Source of the DNA: Amphibalanus amphitrite
Lineage: Eukaryota; Arthropoda; Thecostraca; Balanomorpha; Balanidae
Assembly (NCBI RefSeq): GCF_019059575.1
Contig: NW_024881501.1
Coordinates: 682,001-746,000, forward strand
Reading direction: 5' to 3'
DNA: 64,000 bases
In this document: piece after piece, positions 13,001-22,956 of the stretch
Layout: each line of letters opens with the position of its first letter
Position numbering within the stretch: the first letter of the stretch is position 1
The notes under the pieces: generated by a model
What the model saw: only the letters and a program-made list of their open reading frames with translations
Databases searched by the model: none
What the model was told of the DNA's origin: nothing
Translations under genes and position numbers: made by a program

Positions 13001-13397
13001 CCTGTGACCGGTGTCTGTGTCGGTGTGCCGCCTGTGACCGGTGTCTGTGTCCGTGTGCCGCCTGTGACCGGTGTCTGTGTCCGTGCCCCGCCTGTGACCG
13101 GTGTCTGTGTCGGTGTGCCGCCTGTGACCGGTGTCTGTGTCCGTGTGCCGCCTGTGACCGGTGTCTGTGTCCGTGCCCCGCCTGTGACCGGTGTCCGTGT
13201 CCGTGTGCCGCGCAGAGCTGCGTATCCAGTCGGAGACGCACGACTCTGTGGAGGACGCGCGCACGGCGCTGGCGCTGTACCGCTGCTACGAGCGACTGCG
13301 CGCCCAGGGCGGCGCGGCGCTCGGCGACGCCATCCAGCGGCTGTACGAGGCGGGCCGACAGGCCGGCTGGAAGGTGCCCACCGACGACGGCGACTGA
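3781..13397 (+). CDS. PAN2: PAN2 deadenylase catalytic subunit, C-terminal part (last three coding exons)
   Basis: PAN2 is the nuclease subunit of the cytoplasmic PAN2-PAN3 complex that starts poly(A) tail shortening of mRNA. The visible coding sequence is 3781-4002 + 5487-5596 + 13216-13397. The three parts join in one frame across two GT-AG introns and end at TGA 13395-13397. The product is the second half of the DEDDh (RNase T/D-like) exonuclease domain. Seen: [12 protein letters not shown] at the start, the ExoII-type motif GHGLKNDF with its acidic residue, LRFLAWHFL, then the ExoIII motif [12 protein letters not shown] with the conserved His and Asp, and a terminal GWKVP typical of animal PAN2. 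The WD40, UCH-like and ExoI parts must lie to the left of the window. The introns (1484 and 7619 bp) and the upstream intron are largely minisatellite. Family identity is very secure from collinear motifs; species-level orthology was not tested. Confidence 0.95.
4003..5486 (+). other. PAN2 intron with dispersed repeat fragments
   Basis: The intron runs from GTGCGC to TTTCAG. It holds no gene that I recognise. Positions 4315-4405 resemble 62630-62720, and 4430-4500 resemble 52058-52155 and, inverted, 53984-54075, so these are pieces of an interspersed family. Positions 4915-5080 match 36935-37105 in inverse orientation. TTAA followed by CCCTC at 5146-5154 resembles a piggyBac-like left end also seen at 19762. 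C-tracts lie at about 5320-5334 and 5420-5431. Confidence 0.6.
5487..5596 (+). CDS. PAN2: PAN2 coding exon (between ExoII and ExoIII motifs)
   Basis: The acceptor is TTTCAG at 5481-5486. The first base completes the Arg codon from the preceding exon. The frame then reads [19 protein letters not shown] and [12 protein letters not shown], which is collinear with the PAN2 nuclease domain. It ends at 5596, phase 1, before the strong donor GTGAGT. The following intron becomes minisatellite from about 5692. Confidence 0.93.
5692..13213. repeat. 30/24-bp minisatellite filling the last PAN2 intron
   Basis: About 7.5 kb of tandem 30-bp units of the form TGTGACCGGTGTCTGTGTCC + GTGTGCCGCC, mixed with 24-bp units lacking one TGTCCG. 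The array starts about 95 bp after the donor and ends at the last PAN2 acceptor. Variant units recur in order, showing higher-order structure: a distinctive variant block at about 6745-6905 recurs about 2440 bp later, and another block recurs near 8094, 9842 and 11484. The units contain almost no AG dinucleotide; I found only two, near 7151 and 12209. Both strands are open for thousands of bases because units are multiples of three without stops. The resulting Cys-rich or His/Arg-rich translations are not proteins. Confidence 0.96.
13216..13397 (+). CDS. PAN2: PAN2 terminal coding exon (ExoIII motif, stop)
   Basis: The acceptor is GCGCAG at 13210-13215, a few bases after the last minisatellite unit. 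Two bases complete a Lys codon. The frame then reads [18 protein letters not shown], with the catalytic-type His and Asp of the DEDDh fold, through [13 protein letters not shown] to TGA at 13395-13397. The protein stops soon after GWKVP, so its C-terminal tail is shorter than in vertebrate PAN2. Confidence 0.94.
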
Positions 13398-13942
13398 GCC
13401 GCGCTGAGCTCACCCAGAGCGAGACAGAGGCGCGTGCCGTGCTCCGCGCCACTGCCCGCCCGCGCGGCTCCGTCCGCCCTCCAGGCCACTGGGCAGCCGC
13501 CGGCTGGCTGGTACAGTGCGGCCGCTGGGCGCCACGCGGCTCTCAACTCTGTGAGAGCCCATGCACTGAGTTTCGAGAACCGGCACATCCGTCGCTGGTT
13601 CACAAAATAGTTTGAAATAGGTGCCGGGTCTCTATTTGGCTGCCGTGGAATTACAGATATATGATGACCATTTTATGCTTTGTGTGAGTCTGAAAGCTCA
13701 TTGTTTTTATGCATTTCATCCGCTGCGACTGATTATGACATCGTGTGTGTGCGTGTTCGTGCACGTGTGCGGCGCGCGCGCACCATGCTGCTGTAATACA
13801 CGGGAGCTGCGCGCACCATGCTGCTGTAATACACGGGAGCTGCGCGCACTGGAGGGTATCGATTCGAGGGGTTTTCTCATTGGGATGGACCATGGACCTT
13901 TTACACATTTTCCTTCAGAGGCCTGTTTCACTAAGAAATAAA
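13398..13942 (+). other. PAN2: PAN2 3'UTR (inferred)
   Basis: The DNA between the PAN2 stop and the first good polyadenylation signal has no coding potential beyond short frames. It is GC-rich for about 150 bp and then AT-rich. It contains a 33-bp tandem duplication at 13778-13843, built on CACCATGCTGCTGTAATACA. The 3' end is inferred from the signal only. Confidence 0.55.
13937..13942 (+). terminator. Candidate polyadenylation signal of PAN2
   Basis: AATAAA lies about 540 bp after the stop codon and is the first canonical hexamer after it on this strand. A GT/T-rich downstream element is not obvious. Confidence 0.45.
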
Positions 13943-16500
13943 GTTCGCAATTACAAAGAAAAAACTTGAGTTTAAAAGACATAATTACCGACATTTGAGC
14001 TTTGGATTTCACGAAACCTCCTAGTATGAATTTTGAGTTTACAATTTCCAAACCATTTTACAAGAAGTTTGTAAGAAACATTGAAATCGCAAACTTTCTG
14101 TTTCACGAAGACCACAAACTTGAATGAAAACGTTGTACTTACAAACCCGAAATTTCAGTGGTCCTGACGTTCGGATTTTTTTTTTTACCAAATTATACTG
14201 CCGGCCAAATGACCACACCCTCCCCTAGCCCAAGACCTTTTAATTGGGTAGCATGGGCTCCCTCTTGTCAAGGGGAGAGCACTCGTTTTTTTTTTCTGCA
14301 AAACTTAAGTTCGGTCGGAGGCCGAACGGCTTGGGGTCTAATCCCCTTCTTACGTCAGCGGGTGTAAAAATGCCAATACGGTTGACTGTTAGGACATGGA
14401 AGTTGCTTTTGCATGAGTGCACGAAAAGGTTTTACCTACTTGATACATGAAAGATTCTACATGAAAATTGAGATAGGTACACCAGCTTATGAAATCGTGC
14501 TTACTGTGGTGCGTTTTACCTTGACTTATTTCGTTTATTTTAAGTTTGCCCCTCACTGTAAACGTCTCTTTGAACCCCATCAGGGCGCGGGTTAAGGCTG
14601 AGTTACACAATGCTTGACCATCCAGGAAATAACGTGCGTGATCTGCAGAACCGTGATTGCGAGACTCCCTTGACATCGGTTTCTGCGATTTTCCAGAATT
14701 TTCCGTGAATTATTGTATGCTGACGTAATAATAACTAATAAATGGTTTCGTAACAAACGCTTAAGTTTGCTATCTTCTATACTATTTTATTGATAATTAG
14801 TTTATTTTGTTAATAAATCAAAAACACATGAAAATTAAAGAAACAATTATTAATTAGGTACGTCACTTGGATTCATACGGTGCGCCACCAAGTGCGCCAT
14901 CAACTGTCTCATATCACGCAATCTCGCAGATTCTGAAAAAAGTTCGTAGCTCTGAACTTTATATCGGTACGGAACATCCTGACCGTCCCGACTATCCGGC
15001 ATTTCCTGTACTGAACGTCCGGGATTTCCTTGACTGAATCTGCGTGACCCCAGTGTAGCCGACCCTGTGTACCTATTTCCTATCAGCTGAACTTGACCTG
15101 CGTAGGTACAGATTTTCTGCAAAATCCGCAAACTCGCAGATCACGGACGTAGGATCCCGCATAGTGTAGCTAGACCTTTACGCTACTATCAGCCACTGCG
15201 TAGCTGTCGCCCAGCGCATGGGTCTCGTGGTCTCGGTGCGGATTTAGCCAACTACCGGCTCGCGACACCAGCGCCGCGCTGTGGCGAGGGACATTCTTTT
15301 TAGACATATTATATACATACGACATACGACGGCGGCTGTGTGTGCGCTCTGGCCTGCCGACAGCGGTGCCGGAGCGGAGCTGGCGCCGCCGGCCCCAGCG
15401 CTGCACCGAGCCGTGATCGGACGGCGTGTTTGCGTTAGACATTCCAGCCGGCTGTGTGGGCCCAGAGGGGAGAGCTGCTCGACTCGGCCCGTCCTGTCGA
15501 TCGGCGCTGGACGCCGCTGGCGTGCCTCGGCAGTTGGCCGACGGCCCGGCGCGCCGCCGAGCCGGCCGGCCGCGCCGCCGGGCGGAGGGCTCGGCCACCG
15601 CTGACTGGGATGAGCCGGCGGCCCCGCGCCACTGACAGCAGAACAGAGCCATCTCCACTGTCGGCACAGCGACACAGCCATGGAGATGGACCGAGGCCGC
15701 CGACACAGCCATGGACCGAGGCCGCCGACACAGCCATGGACCGAGACCGCGGCCGCCGACACCACCATGGACCGAGGCCGCGGCCGGCGACACCACCAGG
15801 CCGCCGACACAGCCATGGACCGAGGCCGCCGACACAACCAGGCCGCCGACACCACCATGGACCGAGGCCGCGGCCGGCGACACCACCAGGCCGCCGACAC
15901 AGCCATGGACCGAGGCCGAGGCCGCCGACACCACCATGGACCGAGGCCTTCGACACGTCGACTGGCGTGGCCGCCGCCGCCGCTGCCGTCAGTGTCCGGC
16001 GTCCGCTCAACTTTGGTCCAAAAACCTGTACGGAGTCTCCACACAAGTCGCGATAGTGGCGGTGAATTCGATATTTGCGTGGGGGGGGGGGGGATCTAGG
16101 TCCCAGACGAGGTGACGTCATAGGCGGTCCTGGCCTGTATTACGCTCTTTTACATTATGTATTACGCTCTTTTACAACATAATGTAGCCCTCGCCGGACC
16201 TATTGGTTTTTTACACATCCGTCGGCCGATGGCGGGTTGGTACGACCACCCTCGCCATTTCGCCCCTGATGGAGCTGGAGCGTTGTGGAAAAACGAGCGT
16301 ATGCGCCGTGTGCACCGAGCGTGCAAAGCAGATGCTTAAGCAGCTTATGAGACGCAGCGACTTGCACTGATTTTTAAGGTCTCGTGTCAACCGGCGAACT
16401 CTGAGGTCAGGTCAAATGGACCGAGGCATGGGTTCATTTTTTTAAATAGCTTCGCAAAAACCGACAGTTGCCGGCTGGCCAGATGCTACTTAAAAAACAA
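13943..16500. other. Intergenic DNA without recognised gene
   Basis: Mostly AT-rich sequence with no reading frame that I recognise. At 14583-14595, GGGCGCGGG followed by TTAA looks like a solitary right end of the TTAA-flanked family seen complete at 52728 and 61026. The 60 bp before it resembles the interspersed fragment at 4430-4500. Positions 15350-15620 are GC-rich. A G-tract lies at 16081-16093. Confidence 0.5.
15676..15957. repeat. CATGGACCGAGGCCGC minisatellite
   Basis: Imperfect tandem units of about 27-36 bp containing CCATGGACCGAGGCCGC and CGACACCACCAGGCCGCCGA. Several short overlapping open frames come from it, none gene-like. Confidence 0.85.
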
Positions 16501-16519
16501 ATGCGTGTTTAACACTCCA

Positions 16520-16605
16520 GGCTGACCCGCTGCGAGCCAGCGACCTTTAGATTTCGAGGTGGGTACACTCGGCACACTTACTACTAAGCCACGAAGATAG
16601 CTGGT
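16520..16605 (-). repeat. Possible tRNA-derived SINE head or tRNA relic
   Basis: Read on the minus strand, GTGGCTTAGTAGTAAGTGTG resembles a tRNA D-arm/A-box. About 35 bases later, AGGTCGCTGGCTCGCAGCG resembles a decayed T-arm/B-box. No acceptor stem could be paired convincingly. A degenerate tRNA-related SINE fits better than a working tRNA gene. Confidence 0.3.
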
Positions 16606-16700
16606 CATCGTAAGCCAGTATTTAATGATGGAATTGGGCATTCTCCGGGCAGCGCCTCTCTTTGGTTGCAAAAAGAAAATACGCCTGACTCTCCCAGCGC

Positions 16701-18231
16701 CAGGGGCGGATCCAAGGGGGGGGGGTCACATGGGTCATGGCCCCCCCCTTGAGGCCCGGGGGCCCAAAGACCTGCCAGGGGCACCACCGGCCTATCAGGG
16801 GTATCTCAGTCCTGACAGGGGCACCACAGGACCGCCAGGGGCACCACAGGCCTAGCAGGGACACCACGGGCCTGGTGCCCCTGGGCCCTGACAGGACTGT
16901 AACGCCCCTGACAAGCCTGAAGTGTCCCCGGCAGGCACGTGGTGCCCCTGACAGGCCTGAGGCGCCCCTGCAAGGCCGGTGGTGCCCCTGGCAGGCCTGT
17001 GGTGTCCATGGCAGGCCTGTGGTGCCCTTGCTAGGCCTCTGGTGCCCCTGACAGGCTTGTAATGCCCCTGGAAGGACTGTGGTGCCCCTGGGCCCTGACA
17101 AGCCTGAGGTGCCCCTGACAGGCCAGTGGTGCCCTTGCTAGGCCTGTGGTGCCCCTGGCAGGCCTCTGGTGCCCCTGACAAGCTTGCGGTGCCCTTGGAA
17201 GGACTGTGGTGTCCCTGGGCCCTGACAAGCCTGAGGTGCCCCTGACAGGCCCGTGGTGCCCTTGTTAGGCCTGTGGTGCCCCTGGCAGGCCTCTGGTGCC
17301 CTTGCTAGGCCGCTGGTGCCCCTGGCAGGCCTCTGGTGCCCCTGCGCCCGGAGAGGACTGGTGCCCCTGAAAAGTCTGAAGTGCCCCTCGGCAGGCCCGT
17401 GGTGCCCCTGACAGGCCCAAGGTGCCCCTGCAAGGCCAGTGGTGCCCCTGGCAGCCCTCTGGTGCCCCTGGCAGGTCTGTGGTGCCCCTGGCAGGTCTGT
17501 GGCGCCCCTGGCAGACCTGTGTTGACTGGTGCCCCTGCTAGGTCGCTGGTGCCCCTCACAGACCCGTGGTGCCCCTGGGCCTTGACAAGCCTGAGATGCC
17601 TGGCTATGACAGGCTCGTGGTGCCCCTGATAGACCAGTGGTGCCCCTGCTAGGCCGCTGGTGCCCCTCACAGGCCTGCGGTGCCCCTGGAAGGACTGTGG
17701 TGCCCCTGCCCCTAGGGGTGCTCATGGGCCCAACAGGCCCGTTGTGCCCCTGACAGGCCTGTAGTGTCCTTGCTAGGCCTGTGGTGCCCCTGCTTCCTGG
17801 CGGGCCTGTGGCACCCCTACAAGGCCATAGGTGCCCCTGACAGGTTTGTGGTGTCCCTGGAAGGACTTTGGTGCCCCTGACAAGCCTGAAGTGTCAAGGA
17901 CAGACCCTTTAGACGCCAGTGTCAAGTTCGTCGGACTGACAACGATTTGCTTACCTGATAACGTTCCTGGTAAGTACTCACTACTCAGCGTCCACAACAT
18001 ATACATATACACATAGCACATTCATATATACTTGCTTACAATTGGTACCTAAATGTGGTTGTGGCTAAGAGGATACTGACTAAAAATAAAAAATAAAAAT
18101 AAAAAACTGAAAATGGGGGCACCACCAAAATGAAGTGGACGAAATCCGTTGAGTTTTTAATTTTGGGTATAGGTAGGGGCACCACTTCGATTCATGACCC
18201 TCCCCTTGGAGTTTTCCTGGATCCGCCCCTG
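16701..18231. mobile_element. Non-autonomous hAT-type element carrying a minisatellite
   Basis: The ends are inverted: CAGGGGCGGATCCA at 16701 and TGGATCCGCCCCTG ending at 18231. Both are followed inward by a related CCAAGGGG / CCCCTTGG block and GGGTCATG. The element is flanked by a perfect 8-bp direct repeat CCCAGCGC (16693-16700 and 18232-18239). CAGGG-type ends with an 8-bp target duplication are the hallmark of hAT transposons. No transposase frame is present. Most of the interior is a tandem repeat. Confidence 0.85.
16755..17900. repeat. 20-21 bp minisatellite with an orientation switch
   Basis: Units of about 20-21 bp. From about 16755 to 16870 the strand reads CAGGGGCACCACAGGCC. From about 16875 to 17900 it reads the reverse complement, GGCCTGTGGTGCCCCTG, with many point variants. 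The array lies wholly within the hAT-type element, and the switch lies near 16871-16890. Confidence 0.9.
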
Positions 18232-18239
18232 CCCAGCGC

Positions 18240-20688
18240 TAGGGGAGAAAAGCCCGGTTTAGCCAAAAAAGGTATTTAAAAAAAAACGGAATTTGAATTG
18301 TAGGCGGGGAACTTTATCGTGTGCCAATTTCATGGTCCTAGATCAATATATTCAAGATCAAATGAGGTTAAACGTGATCAAATTTGCTATAGTGACTATT
18401 TTGCGTTTATACGTCCATAGCTCTAAGAGATACTGGCCGATTTTCCTATTTCTTCCTTTATACATTTATAGTGTTATGAGAATCTCTAGTTAATCTTACC
18501 ATAAATTTGGCAGTTAGTGGCTTGCTAAGAGTAAGATGTCGCCGGTAGAGGCGGGGATCGGCCGACGCGGGAAACGTCAAAGTCACATATTGTGTTTGCA
18601 CCCTAATAATTTAATTTTACCAGTTGATTTTCGTATTTATTTGAACATTAGATTGCCTGTACATTTTTAAGCCTTCACACAAAATTTGACACGAATCGAT
18701 CATAATCAGCGGTAAGAAGCGCGGTGCAAAGATGGAACCGTCCCGCGCCGGCACAGTCTACCATTCAGGCGGCAACGGCCGGCGCCGGCCGCCGAGCCGC
18801 TCCGACAGGAATGTTTGACTTTACACCGCTATTACTAGAAAAGTTGTGGACTGATTTACCTATGTCTTGCACGAGAGGATTTGCAATTCGATTCTGGACA
18901 GATACTGAAAGGTTAACGTTAATATAATAATTATGTCGTGAGTTATTGGCGATAAACTGGTGTGGTTAGCGAAATCGGCCCCTTCCACCGCCCGTGCTAC
19001 GTTGCACTACTTGTTGCTATATCATCCAAAGTTATCGTTGGCCCACTCTAATTTTCTCAGCACCTGTGCCTTACGTGTAGTGGAAGACAATATCTAAATT
19101 TGAGCAAAATCGAAGGGTACCCATTTTTCACAAATTACAATTTCAGAAATAAATTCAAAATGAAATAAATTCAAAATCACCGAAAAAATGTAAAAATTAT
19201 CAAATTTTTCTAGCATAACTCCTTATGTACACGTTTCAGTTTGTTTGAAATTAATAACTTCAAAAATGTTGAAGCTATAGATCTTTCAAGATTGCAATAC
19301 ACGTCCAATTCTGTTCATAAAGAAGAAGTTTAGCGACTTGTATCTCTGTAGCCCGAGGGCATATGACAAAATCCTTTCACTCTCAGAGGTTTCACCCAAT
19401 AGCCAATAAGTATACCAAGTTTGAACAAAATCGCAGAGGTGGCCGATTTTGGCTGTCCCGGTTGACATGGAATGCCCCTATCACAATCAACTTCGTCGTC
19501 GAATTTTGTATGCAATACAAAAGGATGGCGACGTATTAGGCGACCGCGAATTTAATGGCGCCATCCCCCCGCCCCCCCCCCCCGCCCCGCGAAGTTGTGT
19601 TCCGGCCCGGCCGCGCCCGGCACCCCCCCCCCCCGCCCCGTGCGCCCCCCCCCCCCCCCGCCCGTGCGCCCGTCGCCGCGCCGTGTCTGGAGCGGCGCCC
19701 GGGCAAAACGGGACATAATAGGATGGGATGTTATGCGATACTCATTGCTTTCTCAAAGGTGTTAACCCTCGCCCGTATTGGCGTTTTTCCAGCCGCAAAC
19801 GTATAAGGGACCCCCCCCCCCCCCTGCCGTTTTGCCCCTGATTGAGCTGCTAGAGCTTTGCGGAAAAAAGGAGCGTGTTGCCCGTGATGAGAGGAAGCAG
19901 ATGATACCCAATTTTAAGGTCCTAGGTCATTAGTTGACCTTTCAGGTCAGGTCAATGACCCAAAAGTCGGGAAAATCGGGACCTGTTAGAAAGTCGTAAA
20001 GTGTGGCTACTATGGGGTATTTCTGTTTCTTGCTATTGTTTATTCTGAGATTCATGATAAGTAGAGTCAAGATGTTGAATTGCGCGGTGGCTGCGCGCCG
20101 ACTGCTGAAATAAATGATCGTAAGACTGCCTAGTCAATTAGTATTTTCGGTAGGTACCCGAAGCTGTAGTGGCGGCAGTGGCGAAGCCAAGGGGGGGGGG
20201 GCAGGAGCAACGGGGGTACGGCTTTCCAGTAAAACAGTGGTTGGTTTTGCTTTTTAGGTTATATCTGGTCTTATATCAAGTGCAAATGCATAAGTATTAA
20301 CCCGATTTGTGCGTATACACATTTGCCACAACACTGTGAAATTGCATCGTTGTAAGCCAAATACTTATTGAGATATTTGGCAAAAACCTCATTTTCTGCC
20401 GTTTGGGGCATTCTGGCCGCAGTCTTCCTGGGATCACCTATATGACATCCGTGGTGCCACCTAGCGAGAGGGACGCAGAAACACAGAATCATGAATGAAT
20501 CGAGCGCGTAGTAAACGGAGCATGGAAGGGAGACTCAGCAGAGGCTATCCGGGTGGCCGGCGGGCGGCGCGCCCTTAGGCATCGGCTGACCCAAGGCTGA
20601 CCCTTCGGACCGCGTGGGGTCAGAGGTCGCGCTCGGGAAGTCTCGGCTCTGGGTTTTAGCGCTGTGAAGCCAGGAAGGGAGGAGAGAA
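18240..20688. other. Intergenic DNA without recognised gene
   Basis: No gene recognised. C-rich low-complexity sequence occupies about 19560-19680. TTAA followed by CCCTCGCCCG at 19762-19775 resembles a piggyBac-like left end, with a 14-base C-tract about 40 bp inward; the same layout occurs at 5146. Fragments resembling AAATTTGAGCAAAATCG at 19098 and 19420 also appear in the repeats at 57950-58370. A G-tract lies near 20191. Confidence 0.5.
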
Positions 20689-20691
20689 TAA

Positions 20692-21080
20692 GGCCGCGTT
20701 CGATGTCTCCTCGGACGAAGAACATTCTATGCAGAATATTCTATTTTGCGTTCAAAGAAGCACACAGTCGGACGACGAGACCGGCCATTTTGTGCGCCAC
20801 TTACGCAATGTGCGTCAGTTTTGAAAAAGGCCCAAGTTTACGTTTCCATAGAGACCGCTCACAAATGTCAACAACATATGTACACAGCTGCTGCGCCGCT
20901 TTTGAAATACGCGCCATCATTGCCTCTCTGCCCACCGTAGTACGCTCAAAAGATTCTGCGCGGACGGCAAAGATTCTACGTGACGTCACGTAGAATCTTT
21001 GCCGTCCGTGCGACATCGAACGGCATTTTGGGCCCGGACGGCATAGAATCTTCGCCGTCCGGGAGACATCGAACGCGGGG
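20692..21080. mobile_element. PIF/Harbinger-like MITE
   Basis: About 390 bp with inverted ends: GGCCGCGTTCGATGTCTCC on the left and GGAGACATCGAACGCGGGG on the right. It is flanked by TAA (20689-20691 and 21081-21083). A 3-bp TWA target duplication suggests PIF/Harbinger. The interior includes a perfect 48-bp palindrome. No transposase is encoded. Confidence 0.65.
20961..21008. repeat. Perfect 48-bp palindrome
   Basis: Each arm contains CGGACGGCAAAGATTCTACG and the centre is TGACGTCA, with no spacer. A partial third copy of the arm (GGCATAGAATCTTCGCCGTCC) follows at about 21040-21060. It lies inside the MITE. Confidence 0.9.
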
Positions 21081-21083
21081 TAA

Positions 21084-22628
21084 CGCTAGCCCGACTGACT
21101 TGAAGCTCGGCTGATGTGTGTGGAGCGGAAGGGGGGCACAGAACGGGATGGTGCGTACAGCGGAACGGATGTATTACATTCACAGCCTGTGATATAATAT
21201 TGGTGATTATACTAGGACTTACAAAAAGGGAAAGGAACGCTCGGCCGAGAGAAGGGACGGGTGCCGTCCCGGGGGGGGGGGGGGGGGGGGGGGCGATGGT
21301 CTTTATCTATATTTTTTTAACGTGCTGCCGATAGCGAGATAAAAGTTGGCACTAGCCGTTTTCACGACGGAACTTTCGCAGAGGAACCTATTTGATACCT
21401 GAAAAGTACCTACTCTTTGAGGCCTTAACATCCCTCAAACTGAAATATTTTATGTTCAAAATAATTTTAGAAGTTTAAATCCGGGCATTCTTTGCCCTCA
21501 AATCACTTATTTATTTACAAACACAGCAATTTTCGGTTCTAGTAGCCCACCTTTCGACTGTGAGGTATCAAATCAGCGTGGCAACTTGCTCCCTCTTTGC
21601 TCCCTCGGGTATCTAATTCCGGAATTCTTAAAAACAAGGAAAGTATATATCGAGTTCTCTTTTATACCTATTCAGTTATGTTTTAATGGTGATTAGAATA
21701 TGGCAAATTTTTTAATTACATTTCATATAAGAAAACACGCAAAACAATGAAATAAAAATAACTACGGCAGATAATTACCTTCAGGTATCTAATTCCGACC
21801 AATCAGCACCTCAGTAGGATATGACGTCATACAAGAATGGTGGTGAAGGCCGTTTGCAGTCCCGGCCGGTAGGTCACGTGACCGCCGGGCGCCTCGGGTC
21901 ACGCGGCGGTCGGGAGTCGGACGCGGGGCGTGGTCGCGGGCGGACGCGCGGGGCATCATGCTTTGCTTTGCTTGCTTTGTCAACTTCATATAACTTACTA
22001 TCGCATTCGTGTGAAAGCCAAACACTTCTCAGTGCCCTTAGAAATTGAGTTTTGGAAAGCTCAAGTCCCTATAGCTCCTCAGGTCGGCAACAGTTGAAGC
22101 CTCATCTGAACCCATGTGAAAAAACGAGGGTAAGGAACCTTGTGTTGCTTTTTCTTTTACCGTCATAATTATCTCAAACCATCACAATTTTGAGTTGCCA
22201 CATTGTCTGCTTCACTACATTCGTGTAAAACTTGGGTGAAGGCTGGTGGCTCAAAGAAAGGTGAAGATATTTCTTTAAGTGCCTAATCCGTGAAATATCC
22301 CGGCTTTACAAATCTACACTATTCATTTTCTCCACGATACATTTTTTAAAATTGTTTAAATTTAATCTACATTTGTTAAAATCGGGGCTTTGGTTTTGTG
22401 TAAACTAGATCATAAAGTTTACTATAGTTTTGTGTAACCTGATGGCTGAAGAAAATAGTTATTTTGCTAAAATGATGTGCGGAAATTTGTTGCTTTCCAA
22501 ATCAAATTACTCATACCTATATTTCATTCAAAATTAGGAGGCATTATTACTGTTTTTTCTTGTAACATGAACTGAGTTTGGGTACGGTGCTCCGGAAACG
22601 TTGTGGAACTTTAAGCTAGCTAGAGCAG
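21084..22628. other. Intergenic DNA without recognised gene
   Basis: Contains a 22-base G-tract at about 21271-21292 and a GC-rich patch at 21850-21960 that includes GTCACGTGAC. The remainder is AT-rich. No gene was seen. The last five bases (AGCAG, 22624-22628) are the left target duplication of the LTR element. Confidence 0.5.
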
Positions 22629-22928
22629 TGTGCTGGTCTGGCCAAAACGACAAAGTGCACAAACTCTGAATATATTGTCGGTAACAATTCCGCCACCACC
22701 CGGTGCCGATGAGGTCGCAATCACAACTCAGCGCGGAGCTCCCCGCTCCGCGCGCCGTCCCGGTTCCCGCCAGACTCCCAGCCGGCCCGCCGGCAGCCCC
22801 AGCCGCCGGCGCCGGGCCTCAGGCGATCACGTGATCCGTGGTCATGCCCCGCGGCCCGGGCCAGGCGAACGGAGCAGCCGGCACCGGCCGATGAGGTGCC
22901 AACCTAGTGGAGATGCAAACCCATCACA
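22629..22928 (-). repeat. 3' LTR of the gypsy element
   Basis: The 300-bp left-hand copy, TGTGCTGGTC to CCCATCACA on the plus strand. It should provide the polyadenylation region of the minus-strand transcript. Confidence 0.95.
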
Positions 22929-22942
22929 TCTCCCCCTCCCCC
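22929..22942 (-). other. Polypurine tract of the gypsy element
   Basis: On the minus strand, GGGGGAGGGGGAGA directly precedes the 3' LTR. This is the usual place and composition of the plus-strand primer of LTR retrotransposons. Confidence 0.85.
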
Positions 22943-22956
22943 ACAGTCACATCTGC

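Noticed and set aside
5692..13213. CRISPR array
   Set aside because: Units are contiguous with no unique spacers, and the context is eukaryotic.
5519..13452. Open frames of more than 2500 codons on the minus strand (His/Arg/Thr-rich) and up to 2016 codons on the plus strand (Cys-rich, metallothionein-like look)
   Set aside because: Same cause: a 30/24-bp repeat without stops, open in several frames on both strands. The array sits inside a PAN2 intron with good splice sites and collinear coding sequence on both sides.
15170..16121. Several frames of 200-266 codons on both strands
   Set aside because: They span a short-unit repeat (15676-15957) and GC-rich DNA. The repeated Trp/Arg/Pro-type translation has no family resemblance.
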